Positions 1 to 6,490 of a stretch of 6,652 bases of DNA are shown in pieces. Under the pieces are notes generated by a model. That model saw only the letters and a list, made by a program, of their open reading frames with translations. It made no database searches and was not told where the DNA came from. The DNA comes from an uncultured Clostridia bacterium (GTDB lineage: Bacteria > Bacillota > Clostridia > RGIG6154), in contig CAKSDT010000094.1 of NCBI GenBank assembly GCA_934446135.1, positions 1 through 6,652 of the forward strand. The letters run 5' to 3'. Each line of letters opens with the position of its first letter. Within the stretch, counting starts at the first letter, position 1. The position numbers and the translations under genes were made by a program.

Positions 1-246
1 ACTTATACCGTTATCAAGCGATTGTCTGAACGTGGAGTGTTAAAAAACGAAAATACAGTTGTCACATCACTTGTTAGTAAAGACCAAGTGCAAGCGGCCG
101 AACTAAACGAAATGGTAGAGAAGATCTTTGAGGGTTCTTTGCCAGTATTTATTGCGGCATTCACAAAACATCAAAAGATTTCTGATGCAGAGATTGATGC
201 GGTTCAGCAGATGATAGACCGCTATAGGAAGGGAGAATCAAAATGA
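1..246 (+). CDS. BlaI/MecI/CopY-family transcriptional repressor (5' end outside window)
   Basis: The frame is open from base 1, so the gene begins before the window; 81 C-terminal residues are visible. The opening residues TYTVIKRLSERGVL match the end of the BlaI/MecI winged-helix domain (typically T-x-x-x-L-x-R-L-x-x-K-G-x-L). The rest, ending in DAVQQMIDRYRKGESK, is the helical dimerisation tail. BlaI-family repressors are usually about 120-130 residues, so roughly the first 40 are missing. Family members bind palindromic operators upstream of their own operon and are inactivated when a partner M56 membrane protease is triggered. The stop codon overlaps the start of the M56 gene (ATGA at 243-246), indicating translational coupling in one operon. 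The target genes and operator are not in the window. An internal TTG at 22 is not the true start. Confidence 0.88.
   Translation, partial: TYTVIKRLSERGVLKNENTVVTSLVSKDQVQAAELNEMVEKIFEGSLPVFIAAFTKHQKISDAEIDAVQQMIDRYRKGESK
229..235 (+). promoter_or_regulatory. Ribosome binding site of the M56 gene
   Basis: AAGGGAG lies 7 bases before the ATG at 243, inside the end of the repressor gene. It fixes the M56 start and supports coupled translation of the pair. Confidence 0.7.
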
Positions 247-1643
247 GTGAGTTATTCTTAAATATTGTCAATATGAGCATATCCGCAAGTTGGATCGTTC
301 TTGCGGTATTGCTTTTAAGATTATTACTTAACAAAGCACCCAAATGGATCAATGGTATTCTTTGGGGCATTGTTGGACTTCGTCTTATAATGCCGTTCTC
401 CTTTGAAAGTATTTTCAGCTTGATTCCGAGTAGCGAAACCATCAGCAAAGCTCCTGATTCACCAAGACCGCATTTTGAGTCAGGTGTTACCATAATTGAT
501 AATCAAGTTAATAATTATTTGGGTGAACATTATTACGAAGGTGTTACAAGGCCTACAGGACATTTTGTGGATATTACAACTATTTTAGCAATTGTGTGGA
601 TTGTGGGTATCGTTTTGCTTTTGGCTTATACTATTATCAGCTATTCAAGAGTGAAAAATAAGATTGGCACAGCAGTTCTTCTACGTGATAATATCTATCA
701 AAGTGAAAACGTTGTTTCTCCCTTTGTACTTGGAATTATAAAGCCTAAGATTTATCTGCCGTTCAATATGAATGAGCAGAATATGTCCCACGTTATCGCA
801 CACGAAAACGCCCACATTCATCGTAAAGACCACTGGTGGAAGCCGTTTGGCTTTTTGGTGCTCACGCTGCATTGGTTCAATCCTTTGATGTGGCTTGGAT
901 ATGTACTGCTTTGTCGTGATATCGAGCTTGCTTGTGATGAAAAGGTTATTAAAGAATTGAACACCGAGCAGAAAGCGGACTATTCGCAAGCACTGCTTAC
1001 CTGTAGTGTAAATCGCCGTATGATTGCCGCTTGTCCTCTTGCTTTTGGTGAGGTAGGTGTAAAAGATAGAGTGAAGTCGATTTTGAATTATAAGAAACCC
1101 GCCTTTTGGATTATTGTTGTAGCGATTATTGCAAGTGTTGCAGTTGCGGTATGTTTCTTGACAAATCCGACTTCCAATAAACTTAAGGATATTGAAAATA
1201 GAACGTTGAACTCGATAACAGAAGAAACGGTTGCGGTTTGGGTGTCAGATGGAGAAATGTATCATTCAATAGGTGCAATCAGCAAGGATTTGTTAGAAGA
1301 TCTTTCAGACATTAAAATCTCTCGTAAAGAAGTATCCCTGAACCGAAGTGAAGATAGAGATGCAAGTCATACACTTGTATTGCAAACAAAGCAAGACACT
1401 GATCCACCAATTTACTCATACTTGAAAGGTTTATATATTTGCTTTAATTCTGATTTCTCATCAGTTTGGGTGAATGATGGTGTAAAGCCAACTCTTAGCT
1501 ATAAAGTTATAAATCCTGAAAAGGCAAAGGAGATTTTCGAGAATATAAAAAATTATAATGTAAGCGAGCCGGCTATTGGCGGCGCAGATTCAGGTAATAT
1601 TCAAACTTTTGAATCAACAGTATCTTATGCGAATTGGGCATAA
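243..1643 (+). CDS. BlaR1-like M56 membrane metallopeptidase, cut short by a nonsense codon
   Basis: This is the sensor/protease partner of the BlaI-type repressor. Likely membrane segments lie at about residues 13-29, 35-53, 111-133 and 287-308. The cytoplasmic zinc-protease loop has the HExxH motif at H187-E188-x-x-H191 and the downstream E228-x-x-x-D232 (ELACD) motif that supplies the third zinc ligand in M56/gluzincin enzymes. After the last membrane segment (ending FLTNP) an extracellular sensor region starts at about 309. In classical BlaR1/MecR1 systems ligand binding outside activates the protease and leads to repressor cleavage; the ligand here is unknown. The frame ends at a TAA (1641-1643), but family-like sequence continues in the same frame to 2444, so residue 467 of an expected protein of about 733 residues has become a stop. 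The protease core is intact, so a shortened, perhaps unregulated protein may still be made. Confidence 0.85.
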   Translation: MSELFLNIVNMSISASWIVLAVLLLRLLLNKAPKWINGILWGIVGLRLIMPFSFESIFSLIPSSETISKAPDSPRPHFESGVTIIDNQVNNYLGEHYYEGVTRPTGHFVDITTILAIVWIVGIVLLLAYTIISYSRVKNKIGTAVLLRDNIYQSENVVSPFVLGIIKPKIYLPFNMNEQNMSHVIAHENAHIHRKDHWWKPFGFLVLTLHWFNPLMWLGYVLLCRDIELACDEKVIKELNTEQKADYSQALLTCSVNRRMIAACPLAFGEVGVKDRVKSILNYKKPAFWIIVVAIIASVAVAVCFLTNPTSNKLKDIENRTLNSITEETVAVWVSDGEMYHSIGAISKDLLEDLSDIKISRKEVSLNRSEDRDASHTLVLQTKQDTDPPIYSYLKGLYICFNSDFSSVWVNDGVKPTLSYKVINPEKAKEIFENIKNYNVSEPAIGGADSGNIQTFESTVSYANWA

Positions 1644-2444
1644 GCAAGCGAAATTTATTTTGGAGCACTTAATAGAGAGAAAATGGCTATCAGTAGTGTC
1701 CAACATTTACCTATCTACAGATTTAATACCTTGAATGATTTAGAACAATTCAAACGAACATTTGGTGATACTTTTACTATGGATGGCAGTTGGGACGAAG
1801 TTCCTTCTTTTAATAATGCAACTGCAAAATATGATAGTGCATTTTTTGAAGATAATAGTTTGATGTTGATTTATGTAAGCGCAAACAATAGCACCCATCG
1901 TTTTAAGGTACATAGCATCGGTTACGATGAAAAATCATTTTGTGTGCATATAGCAGAAACAACAAATGCCGAAGGAGTAGACACTGCTATGGCAGGATGG
2001 TTTGTAACTGTTGCCGTATCAGATGAGCTTATTATGAACTGTACTGAGTTTGATGCTGACTTGAATAATGGGATTGAATTACTTAATGAAACAGACTCAC
2101 AAGACCAAACCGCAATACATGATCCTAACCATATAGAATTGTATGAGGTAACTCCGGCAGATGATATTCAAGCAAAATATGATAATGAAGATTTTGTGTA
2201 TCAAAAGTTGCACTATAAGGCAATAGACGGAACTTGGTCTTGCGAAGGATACACATATAAATACCGCTTGGAAATCACAGGAAGATTGAGCAATGCCGCA
2301 AAAAACACAACCTGTATTGTTTTGAGTAATTCAAAGGATATTACTTTTGAGCAAACATAGAAAGCAAGCGGACTTAGTAGCCTGATGAGTGATTATTTTG
2401 AACCTAAAGATGCAGTGATCGTTGGACACAAATTATTTTCCTAA
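1644..2444 (+). pseudogene. Distal sensor region of the M56 gene, stranded behind stop codons
   Basis: The reading frame of the upstream M56 gene continues here without any shift (1683 minus 243 is divisible by three). The residues directly after the TAA (ASEIYFGALNREKMAISSVQ) read as normal continuation of the sensor domain found in long Clostridial M56 proteins; that likeness is from memory and was not searched. The longest open piece with an ATG is 1683-2360, 225 codons. A second in-frame stop, TAG at 2358-2360, interrupts FEQT-stop-KASGLSS, where the family seems to have tryptophan, so TGG to TAG is likely. The frame then runs to a TAA at 2442-2444, ending VGHKLFS, the probable original terminus. 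Only a weak GAGAG-like sequence precedes the ATG at 1683, so separate translation is doubtful, and a product without a membrane anchor would not work as a sensor. Two independent stops argue for decay. Confidence 0.75.
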
Positions 2445-3262
2445 TAGCTATCATATCCGAAGAACAATGGCTGAGGGTGCAAGAACTTCGCAAACACCGC
2501 CGCAGACCGACAGCAACAGGAAGAACAAGTCTGTTTTCGGGATTGGTATATTGCCCAGATTGCGGTGCAAAGCTGCATTTCTGTGCTGCAAAGAGCTTGA
2601 AACGCAATCAGGAATTTTGGAGATGTTCCAACTACAAGGACGGCAGAGGGACTTGTCAAATCCATTATATCCGTGACGTTGTGCTTGAAAGAATAGTGCT
2701 TGAAGCAATCAGCAGCTTGGCGGAATTTGTAAAATGCCACGAGTCAATATTTCTGTATATGCTTGCAAAGAAAACCAATGCTATGCGACAGAAAGAACAC
2801 AAAAGGCTGGAGCGGGCTGTGGAACAAGGCACAAAGAGAATTGTCGAAATCGACAGGCTGATTGAAAAGGTTTTCGAGCAAAACGCAAGCGGCATACTCT
2901 CCGATGAACGCTTTTCTAAAATGCTTCAAAGCTATGAGAAGGAGCAGAAAGCATTAACGCAGGAGGTTGCCGACAGCAGGCAGACCTTAGAGGAAGCCAA
3001 GCAGAAAGCAACAGATTTAAGGCTTTTACTCCGTACTCTGCGTGAAATGACGGAAATAAACGAACTCACGCCAACGCTGGTAAATTCTCTGATTGAGCGT
3101 ATTGAAGTCCATAACAACGACAAATCAAGCGGTCATTGCTATGTAAAGGTCGATATTTACTTTACTGCGGTTGGTATGATAGATATTCCAACCGAACAGG
3201 AAATACTTGCTATGATGGAGGAAATACGGGCAAACCCGCAAGACTTCCGCTTTGTAGCATAA
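2445..3262 (+). pseudogene. Large serine recombinase, C-terminal half only
   Basis: The homology-like frame begins at about 2445 (AIISEEQWLRVQELRKHRRR) and runs to a TAA at 3260-3262. A GTG at 2477 is the first usable start, giving 261 residues. Visible parts, numbered from that GTG: the end of the recombinase domain (1-20), a zinc beta-ribbon with C26-P-D-C29, C50 and C60, a long charged coiled-coil (about 95-185), and a DUF4368-type C-terminus with ERIEVHNNDKSSGHCYVKVD and the ending PQDFRFVA. Full-length enzymes of this family (Tn4451 TnpX-like and related integrative-element recombinases) are about 500-560 residues with an N-terminal resolvase domain carrying the catalytic serine. That domain is entirely absent, so the product cannot cut DNA. 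It abuts the M56 gene end within a few bases, so the junction is probably a deletion that removed the rest of an element. Spot-counted GC is in the low to mid 40s, against the high 30s for hydE. Confidence 0.85.
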
Positions 3263-3273
3263 GAGAAAAAGAA

Positions 3274-3307
3274 TACGGTGTAACCCATTTTACTGAGTTA
3301 CACCGTA
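3274..3307 (-). terminator. Strong hairpin, likely Rho-independent terminator for the minus strand
   Basis: TACGGTGTAAC (3274-3284) and GTTACACCGTA (3297-3307) form a perfect 11-bp stem with a 12-base loop. Read on the minus strand the stem is followed by TTCTTTTTCTC, a U-rich tail, which suits termination of the SGNH hydrolase transcript about 60 bases after its stop. On the plus strand no T-run follows, so it would be a poor terminator for the recombinase remnant that ends 11 bases before it. It may also be part of the old element's end. Confidence 0.65.
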
Positions 3308-3336
3308 CCCTACATAAAAACTTCCTTATCTGGCGT

Positions 3337-3360
3337 CGGCAAATGGTTAGCCGCTTTTTT
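3337..3360 (+). terminator. Possible weak plus-strand terminator
   Basis: CGGC (3337-3340) pairs with GCCG (3350-3353) around a 9-base loop and is followed by C and six Ts (3355-3360). The stem is only 4 bp, so this is tentative. It would lie between the recombinase remnant and the convergent SGNH gene. Confidence 0.25.
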
Positions 3361-3367
3361 GCACAAT

Positions 3368-4117
3368 TTAAAATATTGGAATATTGTTCAACTTTCGGAA
3401 TAACACTTTTGCTATTTTTCTGTGTCCTTCTTTTCCGGGATGGAGTCTGTCGGATGCGCTGTTTGCAAAGTATTTTGCATGTTCGTCATATAGCGGAAAC
3501 AGACCGCTTACCGAATGAAGGTCGATAAGTTCTGTTGCCCAGATTTGTGCAGCTTCGTGTATTGCTTCTAGATAGTCTTCCATAAAAAGCCCTGCATGAT
3601 TAGAGTGCATTTCATCATACTGAATATTGTTTTCGGAAAATTCCGCATATGCTCTGTGCAGGGGCGTCATAAGAATAATTTGTTTATCTGCATAATTGCG
3701 TTTAAGATATGACAGTAAAGTGTTTATACTGCCTTTAAAGGTATTTGTGTCAAAATTAAAAGTCCTTAATTTTCTTGTTTCGGTTTTGGCAGTGCTTCCG
3801 TCATTGTTTTTAAGTCTTATTATTTCCTCTTGGGAATAATCATACCAATCACCTATAGGGGTGCTGCCGTTATAATCGTTAGTTCCGGCAAAAATAAATA
3901 TTGCATCAATATTTTTATCCAACATTTCGTGCATTTTTTGTGCCTGACTGTAAAGATTAATATATTTCGCACCGTCTACACCAAATCCATACGCCTTAAA
4001 ACCTATTTCTTTTTCCAGAATGTCAAAATATCTTTCGCCTGCCTTAACGCCTACGCCAAAAGTTATTGAATCTCCTAAAAAACAAAGCGTTTTACCTTTC
4101 AAATGGTTATTATCCAA
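3368..4117 (-). CDS. SGNH/GDSL-family hydrolase
   Basis: A 249-residue SGNH hydrolase with all expected blocks: block I G15-D16-S17-I18-T19 with Ser17 as nucleophile, a block II glycine within YGFGVDGA (G46 or G49), block III G78-T79-N80-D81, and block V D223-R-L-H226-P-G with the catalytic Asp/His pair. Family members are esterases, lipases or carbohydrate deacetylases acting on ester bonds; the substrate cannot be told from sequence. There is no signal peptide or membrane segment, so it should act in the cytoplasm. The start is TTG at 4117-4115; AGAAAGGG ends 8 bases before it on the minus strand, and no ATG occurs near the N-terminus, so the TTG is well supported. It lies downstream of a broken sugar O-acetyltransferase gene and probably shared its promoter; an acetyltransferase beside a putative esterase suggests acylated-sugar metabolism, which is inference. 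It looks intact. Confidence 0.88.
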   Translation of the reverse strand: MDNNHLKGKTLCFLGDSITFGVGVKAGERYFDILEKEIGFKAYGFGVDGAKYINLYSQAQKMHEMLDKNIDAIFIFAGTNDYNGSTPIGDWYDYSQEEIIRLKNNDGSTAKTETRKLRTFNFDTNTFKGSINTLLSYLKRNYADKQIILMTPLHRAYAEFSENNIQYDEMHSNHAGLFMEDYLEAIHEAAQIWATELIDLHSVSGLFPLYDEHAKYFANSASDRLHPGKEGHRKIAKVLFRKLNNIPIF

Positions 4118-4123
4118 TTATAA

Positions 4124-4131
4124 TACCCTTT
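4124..4131 (-). promoter_or_regulatory. Ribosome binding site supporting the TTG start
   Basis: On the minus strand AGAAAGGG lies 8 bases before TTG at 4117. This decides the start of the SGNH hydrolase despite the rare initiation codon. Confidence 0.65.
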
Positions 4132-4134
4132 CTG

Positions 4135-4454
4135 TTATAAAATATCTTTAGGTATTTCAAACGATTTATAATAATATTTGAGGTAATTTTCGGTTATTTC
4201 ATTCATATTTTTCGAAGTGTATGTTTTCGCAACCCATATTTGAGTAGAACGGAGGTTCTATGTAACAACCGTCACCAACCTCGGCAACAGTTTTTTCATC
4301 ATAGGAACTCTGGCTTTTTGTCTTTTTGAACTGATTTTGTTAAACTTATTGAGTGTATGAAGTTGTTTTAACTGATAATTATAAAGTTTTTCATCGTTTG
4401 GGAAATAAAGCATTCCATTGTGCATTTTTTCACGGATATTCCCTAAAATAACAT
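4135..4454 (-). pseudogene. Maltose/galactoside O-acetyltransferase (Maa/LacA type) remnant
   Basis: Reading the minus strand, one frame gives NIREKMHNGMLYFPNDEKL and then LYNYQLKQLHTLNKFNKISS, which matches the N-terminal Mac domain of maltose O-acetyltransferases. A second frame gives AEVGDGCYIEPPFYSNMG and then CENIHFEKY, the start of the left-handed beta-helix of the same family. The two are joined by a one-base shift at about 4281-4296. A further base seems lost in the T-run near 4447, since restoring one T links ATG 4454-4452 to the first frame. The second frame stops at TGA 4201-4199, and the hexapeptide-repeat core and C-terminus, over 100 residues of the usual 180-210, are gone. A third short frame (4135-4191, ENYLKYYYKSFEIPKDIL) ends just before the SGNH gene and may be the tail of a deleted gene. 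Intact enzymes transfer acetyl from acetyl-CoA to sugars; this copy cannot. Confidence 0.72.
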
Positions 4455-4475
4455 TTCTTTACAGTTTCTGCCAGT

Positions 4476-4504
4476 ATTTTATCATAATGGTTATAATTAG
4501 TCAA
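4476..4504 (-). promoter_or_regulatory. Sigma-70-type promoter facing the acetyltransferase remnant and SGNH gene
   Basis: On the minus strand TTGACT (4504-4499) and TAAAAT (4481-4476) are separated by exactly 17 bases, and a TG one base before the -10 gives an extended -10. Transcription would start near 4469, about 15 bases before the remnant's ATG. It is probably the only promoter for the SGNH hydrolase, through the broken gene. Confidence 0.6.
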
Positions 4505-4520
4505 TTGTATTTTAAGGCAC

Positions 4521-4549
4521 TTGAAAACATAAGCATTTTATGTTAAAAT
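4521..4549 (+). promoter_or_regulatory. Sigma-70-type promoter of the hydE-tcdA operon
   Basis: TTGAAA (4521-4526) and TAAAAT (4544-4549) are separated by 17 bases, placing the transcript start near 4556, about 29 bases before the preferred hydE ATG. It is back to back with the minus-strand promoter, with 16 bases between the two -35 boxes. Confidence 0.65.
4526..4544. promoter_or_regulatory. Palindrome over the hydE promoter spacer, candidate operator
   Basis: AACATAA (4526-4532), GCATT, TTATGTT (4538-4544) is a perfect inverted repeat with 7-bp arms. It fills the spacer and touches both promoter boxes, where a bound regulator would block polymerase. The regulator is unknown; the sequence is not an obvious Rex (TTGTTAA-type) or FNR site. 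An AT-rich chance palindrome is possible. Confidence 0.4.
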
Positions 4550-4571
4550 AACACTGTTTATAAGTTAATAT

Positions 4572-4580
4572 GGAAGTGAG
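4572..4580 (+). promoter_or_regulatory. Ribosome binding site selecting the 4585 start of hydE
   Basis: GGAAGTGAG resembles the anti-SD complement GGAGGTGAG and ends 4 bases before ATG 4585. It overlaps the alternative ATG at 4570, which has only AT-rich sequence upstream. Confidence 0.6.
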
Positions 4581-4584
4581 AATT

Positions 4585-5625
4585 ATGAGTGATTTTATAA
4601 ATAAATTTAGAGAAACGCAAAATTTAAGCGACAGTGAATTTTTGAAGATTCTGAATACCGATATATACGATGCTGAACTGTTTGAACTTGCCGATTCGGT
4701 ACGAAGAGAAAATTACGGTGACAAAGTTTATATCAGGGGACTGATTGAGTTTACAAATTATTGCAAAAATAACTGTTTTTACTGCGGAATAAGACAGGGC
4801 AATAAAAATTGCGACCGCTACAGGCTTTCAAAAGACGATATTTTGCTCTGTTGCAGAGAAGGATATAAACTCGGGTTCAGAACATTTGTTCTTCAGGGGG
4901 GAGAAGACCCGTATTTTACAGACAGTAAAATATGCGAGATTGTATCTTCGATACGCTCAGAGTTTCCGGAATGTGCAATAACACTTTCAATAGGGGAAAA
5001 AAGCAGAGAGAGTTATAAAAAGTATTTTGATGCCGGTGCAAACAGATATTTGCTTCGTCATGAAACGGCAACAGAAAGCCACTATAAAAAACTTCATCCA
5101 GACAGTATGAGTCTTGAAAACAGAAAAAAGTGTCTTTTTGACTTAAAGGAAATAGGTTATCAGGTGGGTTCCGGATTTATGGTTCAAAGTCCGTTTCAGA
5201 CTATGGAAAACATTGTTTCCGACCTTAGGTTTTTACAGGAACTCGAACCTGATATGATAGGAATAGGGCCTTACATAACCCATAAGGAAACACCGTTTAA
5301 GGATTACAAAAGCGGCGGAGTTGAACTTACCGTAAGACTGATTGCAATTTTAAGGCTTATGTTTCCTTATTCTCTTATTCCGGCTACAACAGCATTGGGA
5401 ACAATTGACCCTGTCGGCAGAGAAAAAGGATTAAAAGCAGGAGCGAATGTAATTATGCCAAATTTGTCACCTGTAAATGTAAGAAAACTTTATGATCTTT
5501 ATGAGAATAAAATCTGTACGGGTGAGGAAGCCGCTCAGTGCAGAGGTTGTTTGGAAAACAGAGTTAACAGTGCCGGGTACAAAATTGTTACGGCAGTAGG
5601 AAATGTAAAAAAACACAAGGAGTAA
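4585..5625 (+). CDS. hydE: [FeFe]-hydrogenase H-cluster radical SAM maturase HydE
   Basis: HydE helps build the binuclear iron site of [FeFe] hydrogenase, acting with HydG and HydF on the HydG-derived Fe(CO)2CN-cysteine complex. From the ATG at 4585 the protein has 346 residues, close to Thermotoga maritima HydE (about 348). The radical SAM cluster motif is C60-x3-C64-x2-C67 (YCKNNCFYCG), followed by LQGGEDPYF (Q104-G-G-E107-D-P), the HydE-type R158-H-E-T-A with LHPD, and GSGFMVQSP. The second-cluster motif CX7CX2C is present as C311, C319 and C322. An in-frame ATG at 4570 is possible but has no ribosome site, whereas GGAAGTGAG lies about 5 bases before 4585. HydG, HydF and the hydrogenase are not in the window. 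It differs from BioB and ThiH in the RHETA and C-terminal cysteine motifs. The gene looks intact. Confidence 0.93.
   Translation: MSDFINKFRETQNLSDSEFLKILNTDIYDAELFELADSVRRENYGDKVYIRGLIEFTNYCKNNCFYCGIRQGNKNCDRYRLSKDDILLCCREGYKLGFRTFVLQGGEDPYFTDSKICEIVSSIRSEFPECAITLSIGEKSRESYKKYFDAGANRYLLRHETATESHYKKLHPDSMSLENRKKCLFDLKEIGYQVGSGFMVQSPFQTMENIVSDLRFLQELEPDMIGIGPYITHKETPFKDYKSGGVELTVRLIAILRLMFPYSLIPATTALGTIDPVGREKGLKAGANVIMPNLSPVNVRKLYDLYENKICTGEEAAQCRGCLENRVNSAGYKIVTAVGNVKKHKE
5617..5622 (+). promoter_or_regulatory. Ribosome binding site of tcdA inside the end of hydE
   Basis: AAGGAG overlaps the last codons of hydE and lies 9 bases before the ATG at 5632, tying translation of the two genes together. 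Confidence 0.75.
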
Positions 5626-5631
5626 GAATAT

Positions 5632-6345
5632 ATGCTTAATCAGTTTTCGAGAACAGAACTTCTGTTTGGAAAAGATGCAATGGAAAAATTAAAATTGTCA
5701 AGAGTTGCAGTTTTCGGAGTTGGCGGGGTTGGAGGATACACAGTTGAGGCCTTGGCAAGAAGCGGAGTAGGAACAATAGATATTATAGATAATGACAAAG
5801 TAAGTATTACAAATATAAACAGACAGATTATTGCAACTACAAAGACTCTGGGACTATATAAAGTAGATGTTGCAAGGGATAGAATTAAAGAAATCAATCC
5901 CGATGCAGCGGTAAATTGCTATAAGACATTTTATACACCGGAAACATCCGATGAATTTGATTTTACAAAATATGATTATGTGGTTGATGCAATAGATACA
6001 GTTGCCGGTAAAATAGAACTTGTGATGAATGCCGTTAAATGCAAAACTCCAATAATAAGTTCGATGGGAGCGGGAAATAAACTAAATCCGGCAGAATTTG
6101 AAGTTTCAGACATTTACAAAACCTCAGTTTGTCCCCTTGCAAGAGTTATGAGAACAGAACTGAAAAAAAGGGGCGTTAAGAATCTTAAGGTAGTGTATTC
6201 AAAGGAAAAGGCAATAAAACCTTTTGCAGGTGAGGAAGCAAGTCCGAAACAAGGCAGGCAGGTGCCGGGAAGCACGGCGTTTGTTCCGTCTGTTGCGGGA
6301 TTAATAATAGCAAGTGAAGTAATAAAAGACATTATACAAATTTAA
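5632..6345 (+). CDS. tcdA: tRNA threonylcarbamoyladenosine dehydratase (TcdA, E1-like ATPase)
   Basis: TcdA uses ATP to cyclise t6A at position 37 of ANN-decoding tRNAs into ct6A, in the cytoplasm. The 237 residues show the E1/ThiF/MoeB-type nucleotide fold: G29-V-G-G-V-G-G35 with EALARSGVG, then D53-N-D-K-V, and T60-N-I-N-R64-Q, K77, and D119-A-I-D122. TcdA-like rather than ThiF/MoeB-like features are the SSMGAGNKLNP segment, TSVCPLARVMRTELKKRG, the late GSTAFVPSVAGLIIASEVI, and the absence of paired CxxC zinc motifs. It is a little shorter than Bacillus or E. coli TcdA (about 250-270), mostly at the C-terminus, which is common in Clostridia as far as I recall. It starts 6 bp after the hydE stop and should be co-transcribed from the 4521-4549 promoter; no separate promoter was seen. 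A functional link to hydrogenase maturation is not implied by known biochemistry. Confidence 0.9.
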   Translation: MLNQFSRTELLFGKDAMEKLKLSRVAVFGVGGVGGYTVEALARSGVGTIDIIDNDKVSITNINRQIIATTKTLGLYKVDVARDRIKEINPDAAVNCYKTFYTPETSDEFDFTKYDYVVDAIDTVAGKIELVMNAVKCKTPIISSMGAGNKLNPAEFEVSDIYKTSVCPLARVMRTELKKRGVKNLKVVYSKEKAIKPFAGEEASPKQGRQVPGSTAFVPSVAGLIIASEVIKDIIQI

Positions 6346-6456
6346 AAAACAGGATGCAAATAAACCCTCAGGCTGCCGAAAAAGTCGGTTAACCGCAAGT
6401 AAAAAAATATTAATACATTTTTCCGTATATAATTTGGGTGTATTATTTGTCTAATA

Positions 6457-6474
6457 ACTATTGTACAAAATAGT
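6457..6474. repeat. Small inverted repeat with TTGTACAA core
   Basis: ACTATT (6457-6462) and AATAGT (6469-6474) are inverted copies around GTACAA, and TTGTACAA (6461-6468) is itself palindromic. In AT-rich DNA this may be chance, but operators often look like this. Confidence 0.3.
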
Positions 6475-6490
6475 GAAATTAAATCAAAAC

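Noticed and set aside
161..493. Minus-strand frame across the repressor and M56 genes
   Set aside because: Antisense shadow of two well-supported coding regions.
1641..2360. Recoded stop codons (selenocysteine, pyrrolysine or an alternative code)
   Set aside because: TAA ends the recombinase remnant, SGNH, hydE and tcdA genes normally, no UGA is involved, and no recoding element is evident. Point mutation is simpler.
2404..2740. Several overlapping open frames on both strands at the M56/recombinase junction
   Set aside because: They lie opposite or out of frame with the recombinase remnant and resemble no protein family; they are shadows.
3136..3528. Plus-strand frame of 130 codons
   Set aside because: It overlaps the end of the recombinase remnant, crosses the terminator hairpin and runs antisense to the SGNH gene. 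No recognisable domain.
3830..4069. Plus-strand frame of 79 codons
   Set aside because: Fully antisense to the SGNH hydrolase, with no family resemblance.
4570..4584. ATG at 4570 as the hydE start
   Set aside because: It lacks a ribosome binding site, and these bases themselves contain the good site for ATG 4585. The cysteine numbering from 4585 (311, 319, 322) also agrees with what I recall for T. maritima HydE.
6371..6395. Rho-independent terminator of tcdA
   Set aside because: The short stems around CCGA/TCGG and CGGTTAACCG are weak and no T-run follows.
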